From Coriobacteriaceae bacterium AM100-PB1-1D-6A (GTDB lineage: Bacteria; Actinomycetota; Coriobacteriia; Coriobacteriales; Coriobacteriaceae), in the NCBI GenBank assembly GCA_027660625.1, contig JAQDNC010000010.1, positions 8,203 to 72,202 on the forward strand: 64,000 nt of DNA. Reading direction: 5' to 3'. Below are positions 44,071 through 53,165 of this stretch, piece by piece. Under the pieces are notes generated by a model. The model was not told the DNA's origin. It made no database searches and saw nothing but the letters and a program-made list of their open reading frames with translations. Numbering within the stretch: the stretch's first letter is position 1; every line of letters begins with the position of its first letter. The position numbers and the translations under genes were made by a program.

Positions 44071-45930
44071 CTAGATGAAGCTCGCATACTGCACGTTATC
44101 GAGTTTCGCTGCCATCTGGCTTATCTTAACGGAGCTCAGCTCGCCATCGCATATGTCTTTCAGGCTTTTAAGCAGATTGCCGATCTCACGCTTGTTACCA
44201 TGGAGCTTCGGCAGCACCTTCTGGACAATCTGCTCATCGACAGAACGCTCGAGTTCGTAGTTCTCGCCGTCAAGCTCGTGCGCGGCATTAACGTACATTC
44301 GCACTTCGCGCACGGTGCGGAAGGCAAACTCATAGCCGCATTTCTCCAGCTCTTCATACAGCTTGCCGAACTTCTCGAAGATGGCGTTAGCATCATCTTC
44401 GCTGATGTAATTGGCTCCCTCCCATATGTCCTTGGCGAGACGCAGAAAAGCCTGGGGGACGCCGGAAGCTGCGACGGCAACGTCCGGCGCATCCTCGATG
44501 GCTTTGAACCCTGCGAGGACTTCGGCCTTCGACGGCTTGAACTCTATGACGTTTGCCCTGTCGAGCACCTTGGGGCTAAACATGTAAGTGGTCTCATCGA
44601 TGTTCACGGTGCCGACAACGAACAGGTTCTGCGGATAGGGCAGCCTGTCAGCACCGCCATCGCCGTACCCATCAAGCACGATGAGGTTATCCTCGCCGAT
44701 GGTCTCCATGTGGCTGAGGAAGTCTGAGAAATACCGCTCGACATGGCTCAGGTTCATCTCGTCGAGGATGAGGAAATACGGAACCTCGGGGTTAGCGTTG
44801 GCCCGTTCGATGAGTCTCAGTATGCCGGTCTCTTCGTACGCGCCTTTGCCGCCGTCTGCAATCGGGTTGAAGAAGCCCAGCACCTTGGTGTTGTCGGTCC
44901 AGTCGGCACCGACCGGGACGAGCAACCAGTTTGGCTCCCCGTCTTCATCCAAGACCTCAAGGTACTTTGCAAAACGCTTGGAAATCCGCGTCTTGCCTGT
45001 TCCGCTGTTGCCAGCAAGGATGACAAAGGGCTTTGCCAGTAGTGACGTGATGTAGCGCCTGGAGAAGTCGGTTTTAAATTCAGCTGGAAGGTTGTTTAGC
45101 TGAAAAGTCCTCTTCTCTCTGCTTGATGCTTTCGATGAATTCTTTGCAGCAAGGTCGATTAGTTGATGCATTGCGGGCAGCACGTCATCGCCTTGTTCGT
45201 AGTCGATGCCCTCTTCGGCAATCAATTGGCTCGCTATGAGGTTTCGCATGAACTCAGCCACGCTGTAATCAAACTCAAGTTTCCCTGCGTAAACGTCAGC
45301 GAAATACTTGAATGCCGTGGTCAGGCTACCAGCCCTCATCTTGCATCCGCGATTGCAAAGGGCAATAAGATCGTCAATTCTCGACTTGTAGTCGTAATCT
45401 ATCGCACCCGAAAACTGCCCGTCTTTGTATCTGCTTCCAGTGGCGAAGAAGAGTTTCGTTAGCTCCAAGATATATGCATCTTCGGAGACGCCCACAGGCT
45501 TTACTTCGGCTGCATCCATCCAGAATGTCCTTTCCGCAAAACCGTCCTCTTGCAACGGCGATGAATCGTTTACTTTGCCCGTCACTGGCAACAACAGCAG
45601 TGCGGCAAACAAGTTGCCGACATTTGGACGCTTTGCCCCGTCTCCTTGTATTTGCACACGTACTTTTCCGCCTTTTTTTGCAACGGGATAACGCGTGCCA
45701 AGGGAGACAACTTGCCCAGTAGAGGGTACGACTACTTCCAAGATGATTGCGTGTCCGATAATGTCAACTGCAGTCAGCGTATCCCCGTTTGCAAGAGAGC
45801 CTGAACCTTTGAGTTCGTACTGTCCAGCACCACCTTGTCCAACTGTTCTCCCGCGAACGGATAGCGTATTCTCGCTATATATAGAATTCGGAATGGGATA
45901 GCTCAAATTCCATTCATCGACAAAGGACAT
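44071..45930 (-). CDS. McrB-like AAA+ NTPase restriction subunit (619 aa)
   Basis: Predicted GTP/ATP-driven motor of the restriction complex. The N-terminal 250 residues are probably the DNA-recognition part. The AAA+ core follows: Walker A VILAGNSGTGKTRISKRFA (near 300), Walker B YFLILDEMNLSHVERYFSDF and sensor GTVNIDETTYMFSPKVLDRA, the dynein-related signature of McrB. The ATG at 45930 is chosen over the GTG at 45942. It sits 14 bases after the second methyltransferase stop. Confidence 0.85.
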   Translation of the reverse strand: MSFVDEWNLSYPIPNSIYSENTLSVRGRTVGQGGAGQYELKGSGSLANGDTLTAVDIIGHAIILEVVVPSTGQVVSLGTRYPVAKKGGKVRVQIQGDGAKRPNVGNLFAALLLLPVTGKVNDSSPLQEDGFAERTFWMDAAEVKPVGVSEDAYILELTKLFFATGSRYKDGQFSGAIDYDYKSRIDDLIALCNRGCKMRAGSLTTAFKYFADVYAGKLEFDYSVAEFMRNLIASQLIAEEGIDYEQGDDVLPAMHQLIDLAAKNSSKASSREKRTFQLNNLPAEFKTDFSRRYITSLLAKPFVILAGNSGTGKTRISKRFAKYLEVLDEDGEPNWLLVPVGADWTDNTKVLGFFNPIADGGKGAYEETGILRLIERANANPEVPYFLILDEMNLSHVERYFSDFLSHMETIGEDNLIVLDGYGDGGADRLPYPQNLFVVGTVNIDETTYMFSPKVLDRANVIEFKPSKAEVLAGFKAIEDAPDVAVAASGVPQAFLRLAKDIWEGANYISEDDANAIFEKFGKLYEELEKCGYEFAFRTVREVRMYVNAAHELDGENYELERSVDEQIVQKVLPKLHGNKREIGNLLKSLKDICDGELSSVKISQMAAKLDNVQYASFI

Positions 45931-45944
45931 GGCAACCACCACAA

Positions 45945-46832
45945 TTAATCTGCTGCATAGTCAGCTATGCATCTAGCAACGTACTCAGCAAGCTTAACTG
46001 GCACGGCATTGCCAATCGCCTGCTCAATGTCTGTCTTGGACCCGACAAACTCAAACTCTTCGGGGAAGGTTTGCAGATAGCTGCGCTCCTTGTATGTTAA
46101 GGCTCTCACACCTTCAGAAATATCAGCCTTGTCGGCATGATGCCTCTTATATGCTGGCGGTATCGGACGGTTGGTGCCTCGTACCGTTACCGCTGGCTCG
46201 TCAATCGTGAAGACGCCCCTACGCTGGAAGTTGCGTGGATGCATGTAGAAGTATTGCGTGCCGAGCGAATCGCCAAGGTAATCCCTGACGGTCATCTGCT
46301 TGTCGCTCAGCCTTGAATCCAAGAGTTCGCCGAGAAAGTCATCTTTATCACCAAGATGACCGACAAGGATAAAGCGCCTGCGAATCTGAGGCACACCACA
46401 TAGACTGGCGTTGAGGACGCGCCTCGTGAGACCGTATCCAGCATTGCGGAATATTTCCAGCGCCTCGGGCAGGACGTCCATCCGCTCGATATTGTAAACA
46501 TTCTCCATGACGAACCACTCGGGTCTGACGTCCCGAACTATCTCAGCATATCGGATGGTGAGATTGGCCCTTTTGCCGCGCTGTCTGGCGCCCGCAATGG
46601 AGAAGTCCTGGCAAGGGGGGCCACCGATTATCATCGACGGCGAATACTCTTCAATTTTCGGGACCGCTTCCGCATCGTAAAGATCGTATTTGAATGCCGG
46701 GTGGTCGAAGTTTGCCGAATAGATGTCGACAGCCGCCTGCCAGTTATCAAACGCCGCCTTTATGTTGAAGCCCGCATTCTGGAATCCGAGCGACATACCG
46801 CCGCATCCCGAGAAAAGATCAACGCAGTCCAT
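45945..46832 (-). CDS. C5-cytosine DNA methyltransferase B
   Basis: Protects one strand or site of the linked restriction system by making 5-methylcytosine. The 295-residue protein has motif I DLFSGCGGMSLGF, catalytic motif IV GGPPCQDFSIAG (PCQ cysteine), motif VI MENV and motif X GNAVPVKLAEYV. It overlaps the upstream methyltransferase gene by 14 bases; the two are clearly paralogous (about half identical by eye). Confidence 0.92.
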   Translation of the reverse strand: MDCVDLFSGCGGMSLGFQNAGFNIKAAFDNWQAAVDIYSANFDHPAFKYDLYDAEAVPKIEEYSPSMIIGGPPCQDFSIAGARQRGKRANLTIRYAEIVRDVRPEWFVMENVYNIERMDVLPEALEIFRNAGYGLTRRVLNASLCGVPQIRRRFILVGHLGDKDDFLGELLDSRLSDKQMTVRDYLGDSLGTQYFYMHPRNFQRRGVFTIDEPAVTVRGTNRPIPPAYKRHHADKADISEGVRALTYKERSYLQTFPEEFEFVGSKTDIEQAIGNAVPVKLAEYVARCIADYAAD

Positions 46833-47757
46833 CGCTCACATCCCTCCTGTACTCTAGTAGCGCTCGTGCAACGTAGGTGGCAAGGTTTACCGGTACGGCG
46901 TTGCCCACCATCTGGTTGATATCCGTCTTACTCCCAAAGAACTTGAAAGACTCCGGGAAAGTCTGGATCCTACTGCGTTCCTTTGGAGTCAAGCACCGGG
47001 CTTGACTGAGGTCCGCCGCGTCGTTGGGGTGAAGCTTGTAGTTCGGCGGTATCGGCCTGTCCACACCACGAATAGTGACCGAGGGCTCGTCGATGCTGAA
47101 GATGGCCCGCCTCGTGTAGCTTCGCGGAATTCTGAAGTAGTAATCAATTCCAAGCTCGTTACCGAGATACTCACGAATTGTCATCTGATGGTCAGAAAGG
47201 CCCTTCTCAAGATATGGGTCGAGGAACCCGTCGGGCGCCCCAAGGCATCCGATCAAGAAGTATCTCTTGCGAGCTTGGGGGACCCCGCACAGGCTTGCAT
47301 CCATCACTCGCCCACTCAAGCCATAACCCTGCGCTTTGAGGGTGGCCCGAATCGCTTCCATGGATTTGCTCGTTCGAACGCGTGGGACGTTCTCCATAAC
47401 GATGAAGCGAGGCTTGCACCTCGCGATGATCTCGGCATATCTAACAGAGAGGATTGCGCGCCCACCATCCTCGGATCTCTTGCCGGCCTGCGAGAAATCC
47501 TGACAAGGAGGCCCGCCGATGATGATATCCGGAGCGAAGCCGGCAACTTCCTCGGATACGGAAACGTCGGAGAGATCCCTTTTGAAAACAGGATGCTGGA
47601 AGTTAGCGCGATAGACATCAATGGCAGCGTCCCAATTGTCGTAGGCAGCCACAACATTGACGCCAGCCTTTTCGAAGCCGAGGGACATTCCGCCGCAGCC
47701 GGCGAAAAGGTCAACTGCCGTTATGTTCCTCTCGTTTTCCACGCGCTCGGTCTCCAT
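46819..47757 (-). CDS. C5-cytosine DNA methyltransferase A
   Basis: First gene of the four-gene R-M operon. The 312-residue protein has motif I DLFAGCGGMSLGF, motif IV GGPPCQDFSQAG, motif VI VMENVPRV and motif X GNAVPVNLATYV. Two 5mC methyltransferases in tandem suit an asymmetric recognition site, as in LlaJI, where each enzyme modifies one strand; that is inference here. The ATG at 47757 lacks a strong ribosome site; GTG at 47742 (GGAG upstream) is an alternative start. A TATAAT lies 26 bases upstream. Confidence 0.9.
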   Translation of the reverse strand: METERVENERNITAVDLFAGCGGMSLGFEKAGVNVVAAYDNWDAAIDVYRANFQHPVFKRDLSDVSVSEEVAGFAPDIIIGGPPCQDFSQAGKRSEDGGRAILSVRYAEIIARCKPRFIVMENVPRVRTSKSMEAIRATLKAQGYGLSGRVMDASLCGVPQARKRYFLIGCLGAPDGFLDPYLEKGLSDHQMTIREYLGNELGIDYYFRIPRSYTRRAIFSIDEPSVTIRGVDRPIPPNYKLHPNDAADLSQARCLTPKERSRIQTFPESFKFFGSKTDINQMVGNAVPVNLATYVARALLEYRRDVSDGLR

Positions 47758-48640
47758 TTCGATAGATACAGACAAATAAATAATTATAATTTCGTTTCTT
47801 CCAACATGCTTCAAGATCAGTCGGCAACAGAACAAATCCAGTTGTAACGCTTCGCCCGGACAAGAATCGCTCGTGCTCGATTCGAGCTTATTGCCGCCCA
47901 GCAGGGCAACCACTGTCGCATGCTCGCCCGTCAGAGGCCGTCCGCGCCGCATCCGCGTCCGCTCCGGATGCCGCGCCGGGTCGGTCGTGCCGCGGACCGT
48001 CCCTCGCGGCACGCACCCTCCGCTCCCGCGAAAACCCGTTCAACACAAAGGCTTTTAGGTATAGCCTTATTGCTGTACGCCACGAAGTTCCCGCCCACTC
48101 ACGCCCTCGCTGCCAAACGAATACGCATCCCTCTCTCTTCTATGGATGCAACGCTGCCGAAATATAAATCGACTCATGCGATCGCTCTCCGACCTCAGCT
48201 GAAACGTTTCAGAGCGCAACAATCTTGAACCTCGATCCACCCTCCAGACAAACCTCCTCAGTTCATCCATTACTATCGAAAAGATCTTCCATGAATTTTG
48301 ACGGCCTGTTTCAGCTGTAATGGAAATAAAAACCAGCTTTTCGAAGTCGGCGCCACAACCAGGCAAGCATTTCCGAAATCGCAGCATCACATCGCTCGAT
48401 ATAAGTAATTTGCTACTGGTGCAACGGCCCCGAGCACCGTTCCCGCGCGACTCTATCGCAAATACGTTGCTTAGAACAGGGCACTGCCACATTTCAGCAA
48501 GCCAATCCGAATCCTCGTTTGGTCGGGAGATAGTCCAATTACCCTTTAAATATCATATCGTTGTGGTATTCAATAAACTCAGCTCGTGGGGCAAATCGCT
48601 TCGGAAGCGTAATCGGCTCTCCGTTGTAGCGCCACAAATT
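47758..48640. other. Rearranged intergenic stretch with gene debris
   Basis: The first 80 bases are AT-rich and hold a minus-strand TATAAT (47783-47788), the likely promoter of the R-M operon. Then comes a GC-rich block (about 47860-48050) without a convincing gene. Near 48549-48637 the minus strand reads ITLPKRFAPRAEFIEYHNDM and then stops, which looks like the C-terminal end of an unidentified protein. It is cut off where the duplicated nuclease fragment begins. Confidence 0.45.
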
Positions 48641-49048
48641 TACCGCTTCCTTGAAAGTAGCGGCAGGCTAAACGAGGGCGGTGAGTTCCTTTTCTACTTC
48701 TACGCCATTAAGGACGGGCACGTGTACTCCCATCATAAAGATCTCTTTCGTACGACCCATTTCCGCTTCTACAGGAACGCAATCAGCGAGACAAACACTT
48801 ACGAACTTGAACCCATGCTTTGCAAGGTGAAGGCTAACGAGCTGGTTTCGAGAGACGAACTAGCCGACCGGCTGGCCGCCATTGGTTACGAGCGGAATCG
48901 TGGGAGCCAGGGGGCGGACTTCCACTACGTGCTTAGCGTGGAGGTCGAGAACGCTGCAGTTGTGCCGCTGAGTCTCGCGTGCGGATTGGTCGACGGGCAG
49001 AACGGCAACGATGCTTTCAGCCCGCACTCGCCGAAGTTGGTGGGATAA
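48641..49048 (+). pseudogene. Duplicated C-terminal fragment of the DUF2357 nuclease gene, inverted
   Basis: The frame encodes about 135 residues (FLESSGRL...NGNDAFSPHSPKLVG) roughly three-quarters identical by eye to the C-terminus of the 811-aa protein at 41632-44067. It is on the opposite strand and has no plausible start of its own. It ends 40 bases before the SIR2 gene. It is best read as the tail of a second, lost DUF2357 gene rather than a recent copy, given the divergence. Confidence 0.75.
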
Positions 49049-49087
49049 CATTTCACGAGCATGTCGATTGGTACAGGAGGAAAGATT

Positions 49088-50668
49088 ATGGACGAGAGAA
49101 TCAAATCGATAATCCACAAAGCTGTTGATGATGCCGGGCGTTATCCGTTTCTCTTCATCGGCTCTGGCCTCTCCCGTCGTTACTGCGGCACGCCGGGATG
49201 GGAGGGGCTGCTTTCGGATATCTGCGCCGAGGTGCTTGACGACCCATATGCCTTCGCGCGCTTCAAGAGCCAGGCGAAGATTGCTGTCCAGAACGGCGAG
49301 GTCGAGTCCGAACTGCCGTACGTTGCCACGCTCATGGAAAGCGAAGTAAACCACGAGCTCTTTGCATCGGATGAATTCGCTGCCTTCCGCGAAGATCACA
49401 GTGACGAGCTTACCGGGGACGCTTCGCCCATGAAGATCTACGTCGCAGATAAGATCGCGAGAGCTCGTCTCGTCGAGAGCGCCGAAACTGAGAAGCTGGC
49501 GAAGGCGGGCAGGGAAAAAGTTGCCGGCATCATCACCACGAATTATGACTGTATGTGTGAGACCCTATTCCCTGGTTTCACGACCTACGTCGGAGAAAGC
49601 GACCTCCTGTTCTCTGACCAGGCCTTCTCTCAGGAGATATACAAGATCCATGGCTCAGTCTCGAGGGCGGGAAGCATCGTCCTGACCAGCGCTGACTATG
49701 CGGAGTTCGCGCAGAAGAGGAAGTATCTCTCGGCGAAGCTGCTCACCCTCTTCGTCGAGTATCCCGTCATCTTCCTCGGTTATTCGATTCAAGACGAGAA
49801 CATCAGGTCGATACTGGGTGACATCTGCGAATGCCTACCAGATGACAAGCTCAAACGGCTGGGCAAGCGGCTCATCTTCGTTCAGCACGCAACCGACACC
49901 TCTGTTGGCGAGATTGCTATGAGTTTCGGTGGCCGTACGCTTTCGATGACGAAGATCACCACGGATGACTTCGAGTCGATCTACGATGCGATGCGCAGCT
50001 TCCGGAAAATGTATAGCACGCGATTTATCCGCGAGTTGAGGGGCAGCGTGTTCAGGCTTGCGGAGCATATCGACCCGAGTTCCGACATCATCGTCTCAGG
50101 GATAGACAATGTCCTCAACGACCTTGACCCGGACCAGAAGATCGTCATCGGCCTGTCGGTGTCACCAAGTAGCATCGGAAAGCCGATTTCACCTGAAGAT
50201 ATCTTCGAGGACATCGTGCTCGATAACCTTCGCTATGACCCAAAGTTCATCGTCGAGAACTACCTCAACATGTACGTGCGCCAACGGCCCAACAACATGC
50301 CTGTCTTCAAGTACACGCGCGGACTCGGTGGAGAGGTCGGTAAGGACATAGCGACTTATCTCCCAACGCTCACCTCGATTGATAGCTATCGAAGCGAAAC
50401 GTTCCGCAAATCGATGCCTGCGACTCGTCGCAGATTCGAAGGGTCGCTGAGCATAAAGGGCCTTGCGAATGCATGCGCGCCAAAGAGCCCGTTCGCGTTC
50501 ATCCCGTGCCTTTCAGAGGAAGAGATGGACGTCGACGACTTGGAAGCGTTGCTGAAGCGGGCACTGGCTGACGTGGGAAACGACCCTGCCAAGAAGAGGG
50601 CTCTGTTGAAAGATTCGCATTATCGGAAGTGCGTCCGCATCTACGACTTCTTGCGCTATGGAAAGTAG
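49088..50668 (+). CDS. SIR2-domain protein, predicted anti-phage NADase (526 aa)
   Basis: The N-terminal 280 residues form a SIR2-like Rossmann domain: FLFIGSGLSRRYCGTPGWEGLL, GIITTNYDCMCE, IYKIHGS and VIFLGYSIQDENI. In bacterial immunity such domains deplete NAD+ when a phage is sensed. The C-terminal 240 residues are unrecognised and would be the sensor or oligomerisation part. AGGAGG lies 7 bases before the ATG at 49088. It follows the DUF2357-gene fragment, implying it once ended a McrBC-like operon. Confidence 0.8.
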   Translation: MDERIKSIIHKAVDDAGRYPFLFIGSGLSRRYCGTPGWEGLLSDICAEVLDDPYAFARFKSQAKIAVQNGEVESELPYVATLMESEVNHELFASDEFAAFREDHSDELTGDASPMKIYVADKIARARLVESAETEKLAKAGREKVAGIITTNYDCMCETLFPGFTTYVGESDLLFSDQAFSQEIYKIHGSVSRAGSIVLTSADYAEFAQKRKYLSAKLLTLFVEYPVIFLGYSIQDENIRSILGDICECLPDDKLKRLGKRLIFVQHATDTSVGEIAMSFGGRTLSMTKITTDDFESIYDAMRSFRKMYSTRFIRELRGSVFRLAEHIDPSSDIIVSGIDNVLNDLDPDQKIVIGLSVSPSSIGKPISPEDIFEDIVLDNLRYDPKFIVENYLNMYVRQRPNNMPVFKYTRGLGGEVGKDIATYLPTLTSIDSYRSETFRKSMPATRRRFEGSLSIKGLANACAPKSPFAFIPCLSEEEMDVDDLEALLKRALADVGNDPAKKRALLKDSHYRKCVRIYDFLRYGK

Positions 50669-50863
50669 GAAGTCCCCCAACCTTCACCAATAGTCCGGGC
50701 AACGGCATCCGAACCTAGATCCAGTTGGGGGACATGCTCCCGAACTATGCACGGTTTCCCGCGCAAAGCTAGTTTAGCAAAGAAATGTGGAGATTGGCGG
50801 TTGGGCGCTTGAGATTCCTGCCAACTGCCGCACCCCTTGAATATCAACTTCATCCGAACACCT

Positions 50864-50899
50864 CCCAAATTCATCCGTACATGTACGGATGAATTTGGG
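50864..50899. promoter_or_regulatory. 36-bp perfect palindrome
   Basis: CCCAAATTCATCCGTAC is followed by AT and then its exact reverse complement GTACGGATGAATTTGGG. A related half (TTCATCCG) lies 22 bases to its left at 50850. It precedes a 28-codon ORF by 53 bases. It may be a repressor operator or a recombination/transposition end. The rest of 50669-50863 shows nothing recognisable. Confidence 0.75.
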
Positions 50900-50952
50900 A
50901 ATCCGATACCCTGAGGGCCGGGTCGGCCGGCCCCGGGAGATCGGAGGACGCC

Positions 50953-51039
50953 ATGTCCGGAAAGAGCGGGAAGGGCGCCGCGAGGGCGGTCCCGAGGGCC
51001 CACGGCAGGCGATCGGCGATTTCATGCAACTACGGCTGA
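50953..51039 (+). pseudogene. Truncated 28-codon ORF with strong ribosome site
   Basis: CGGAGG precedes an ATG; the product starts MSGKSGKGAARAVPRAHG and stops after 28 residues, overlapping the end of the convergent 145-aa gene. GC-rich composition differs from its neighbours. It looks like the first codons of a gene whose body was lost by insertion or deletion. Confidence 0.4.
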
Positions 51040-51467
51040 AGTGTCTTTATGTGGTTCAGCGCACCCAACAGTACCGTTTGATTTCGCTCAAAGCATAAAC
51101 GAAACCATGCATATATTCCCAAGGCAATCAGGCATGGCGTCACGAAAACCCCGGCAGCGATTGAATTGTTGCCCGCCCATGCAGACAGACACCCTCCGAC
51201 CGTAAGTGAGATGATCATGCTGATCACGCTGGGGGCCCAACTCGTATAATGCACCCCACTCACCGCCTGTTCGACTATTTCGCATTTCTTTTTCAGGCTA
51301 ATGTCCTCATCCACTTCACCAAGAGAAAAGTCCACTCCCGAAATTAAATCGAGCAATTCAGCCTCACTGTAGCCGCCTTCCTTGAATCTTTTAATGAAGA
51401 AACCTCCTGGTCCAGGCCCACAGATAGGACGGTTTACACGAAACAGTTCCTTATAGGCGATTCCCAT
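51030..51467 (-). CDS. Small two-helix membrane protein (145 aa)
   Basis: No family recognised. A cytoplasmic N-terminal half (about 75 residues, with a Gly/Pro motif GPGPGGFFIKRF) precedes two hydrophobic segments (about 80-100 and 106-126). AAGGAG lies 5 bases before the ATG. Its single-gene context between SIR2 and the VirD4-ClpP cluster would suit a membrane effector, but nothing in the sequence proves that. Confidence 0.55.
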   Translation of the reverse strand: MGIAYKELFRVNRPICGPGPGGFFIKRFKEGGYSEAELLDLISGVDFSLGEVDEDISLKKKCEIVEQAVSGVHYTSWAPSVISMIISLTVGGCLSAWAGNNSIAAGVFVTPCLIALGIYAWFRLCFERNQTVLLGALNHIKTLQP

Positions 51468-51554
51468 TGTTAACTCCTTAAAGTGCAGATGCTATTTACG
51501 CTATCGTTCTATCATTTCGTCCGGACAGATTTTTATCGGACCGTCGGCAACCGT

Positions 51555-52373
51555 TCACAAGGACATCCCGTTCAGTAACTCCCCGCGCTCCTCATACCCG
51601 CGCTCGAGCTTCTTCCCAAGCTCCGCAGCGCAGCGCTTCGTTTCCTCGGCAAACAGGTCATCGATAGCCCTGTCAATCCGCGTGCAAGTCTGCCGATGCT
51701 CGTCCTTCCAGGGCAGGTTGAGTCCCAAACTCGCGTCCCAATAGCCGCCGAGTTTGGCGTTAATTACTTCCTCGGGATACAGCACGTCGCGGCGAATGTC
51801 CTCAACTACATCGTCCTCGTCCATATCGCAGGCCGCATCGCCCTGCTCGAGGAACTTGCGCAGCTCCTTTTGCGCCCGGATGTTGTTCAGCATGCGAACA
51901 CACACCACGGCCAAAAAGCGATAACGTTCGCATAGATCCCACTCGCCTTCGAGCCATACGCGAAAGCCCAGCATTTCGCTCGCGGACTCATCATCCATCA
52001 GGATCAATTCCCACGGAAGCACATTGGCGAGTGCGTCCTCCCCCAGCCTTTGCACGCCGTCGCGCATAAAGATGCACGGCTCCACGTCGTAATAGCCAAA
52101 ACCGTGGCCCGCATCGCGACGATTGATGACATGCTTGGGCAACAGGATGATCTTGTCGCTGGGCTCGGGATCTATCTTCCGCAGCTTTTTGACCTTGCGG
52201 CGGGCGCGCTTTAGGCTGCGTTCGCTATCGCCACGGCCGCGGCCGTCCGGCTTGCCGCCGTATCGAAGGGCAACCTCACGCGCCAGGATCTTTGTGTCCG
52301 CAGCGCACAGCAGGTCGCTCACGGTGGGCAGGTCTTCCCACTCAATGCCATCGACGTCCCAAATCCTGTTCAT
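51555..52373 (-). CDS. Hypothetical protein downstream of the ClpP-like gene (272 aa)
   Basis: No family recognised. A soluble protein with a basic segment (about residues 38-65, RSLKRARRKVKKLRK) and a helical, acidic C-terminal half. The ATG at 52373 is preferred (AAAGAGG 6 bases upstream); an in-frame ATG at 52439, 8 bases after the ClpP-like stop, would add 22 residues of poorer codon use. It is the last gene of the leftward VirD4-ClpP cluster. Confidence 0.6.
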   Translation of the reverse strand: MNRIWDVDGIEWEDLPTVSDLLCAADTKILAREVALRYGGKPDGRGRGDSERSLKRARRKVKKLRKIDPEPSDKIILLPKHVINRRDAGHGFGYYDVEPCIFMRDGVQRLGEDALANVLPWELILMDDESASEMLGFRVWLEGEWDLCERYRFLAVVCVRMLNNIRAQKELRKFLEQGDAACDMDEDDVVEDIRRDVLYPEEVINAKLGGYWDASLGLNLPWKDEHRQTCTRIDRAIDDLFAEETKRCAAELGKKLERGYEERGELLNGMSL

Positions 52374-52447
52374 GTTCAACCTCTTTCTGGCTGTGAATTT
52401 ACGCACTTGTTCGCCCTGCACAACGTACTTGTAAGGCATGCGCCCCG

Positions 52448-53050
52448 CTAGAGCGCCTTCTTGCTGGGCGCAATCACCTCGTCCACCAGGCCCAGCTCCA
52501 GAGCGCGCCTGGCGTTGCACCAGCAGTCGCGCTCGGTGAGCTCGTGGAACTCCTGGGCGCTCAGGTTGCCATGCTCGGCCAGCAGCTCGTCCAGCTCGGC
52601 GCGCATGGCCGCTGTATGCTGGGCCACGATCTCGATATCGGTCTGCTGCGCCATGCCCATGCCGCCCATCAGTTGGTGGATGAGCACCTGCGTGTGGCGG
52701 TACACCTGACGGTGGTCGCCGCAGGCCAAGATCACCGCGGCCATCGAGGCCACGACGCCCTCGCCCACCGTGATCACGGGGCAATCGAGCGACTGCATGG
52801 TGTCGATGAGCGCCAGCCCCGCCGTGACGCTGCCGCCCGGGCTGTTGATGATGAGGGTGATGGGCTCGGTCGCACTTTGATGCTCCAGCACCAGCATGGA
52901 CTTAATAAGGCCGTTGCAGGTCGCATCGTTGACCTCGCCCTCCAGCAGCAGCACACGGCTGTTGAGCAGTTCGCTTGCCATATCGACAGCGGCAACACGG
53001 CCGTCCTTGGACTTCTTTATGATGCTGGGCTCACGATACATAACGGGCAT
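52448..53050 (-). CDS. ClpP-like serine protease (200 aa)
   Basis: A self-compartmentalising protease family member outside the housekeeping clp locus. The catalytic triad is recognisable: Ser in VVASMAAVILA, His in VLIHQLMGG, and Asp in TERDCWCNA. The substrate strand INSPGGSV is present. Compared with housekeeping ClpP, the GASM block is altered and the sequence is clearly divergent. It lies between a VirD4-like ATPase gene and an unknown gene. Regulated proteolysis linked to DNA transfer or to defence are both possible. Confidence 0.85.
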   Translation of the reverse strand: MPVMYREPSIIKKSKDGRVAAVDMASELLNSRVLLLEGEVNDATCNGLIKSMLVLEHQSATEPITLIINSPGGSVTAGLALIDTMQSLDCPVITVGEGVVASMAAVILACGDHRQVYRHTQVLIHQLMGGMGMAQQTDIEIVAQHTAAMRAELDELLAEHGNLSAQEFHELTERDCWCNARRALELGLVDEVIAPSKKAL

Positions 53051-53165
53051 GGCAATTCCCTTCTAAACGGAATCGGTAAGGAGGCAAAAACTGGACCGCA
53101 CGGCTTACGACTAACGGAAGCCGTGCGACAAAACATGCAAGATGGGGTACACAAAGCTGCAAGGG

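Noticed and set aside
48320..48640. N-terminal part of a plus-strand frame leading into the nuclease tail fragment
   Set aside because: Composition is non-coding and part of it is antisense to the end of another protein; only 48641-49048 shows homology.
52374..52784. Upstream extension of the 272-aa gene to a 409-codon frame
   Set aside because: Most of it is antisense-frame translation through the ClpP-like gene with Arg/Gly/Pro-rich composition.
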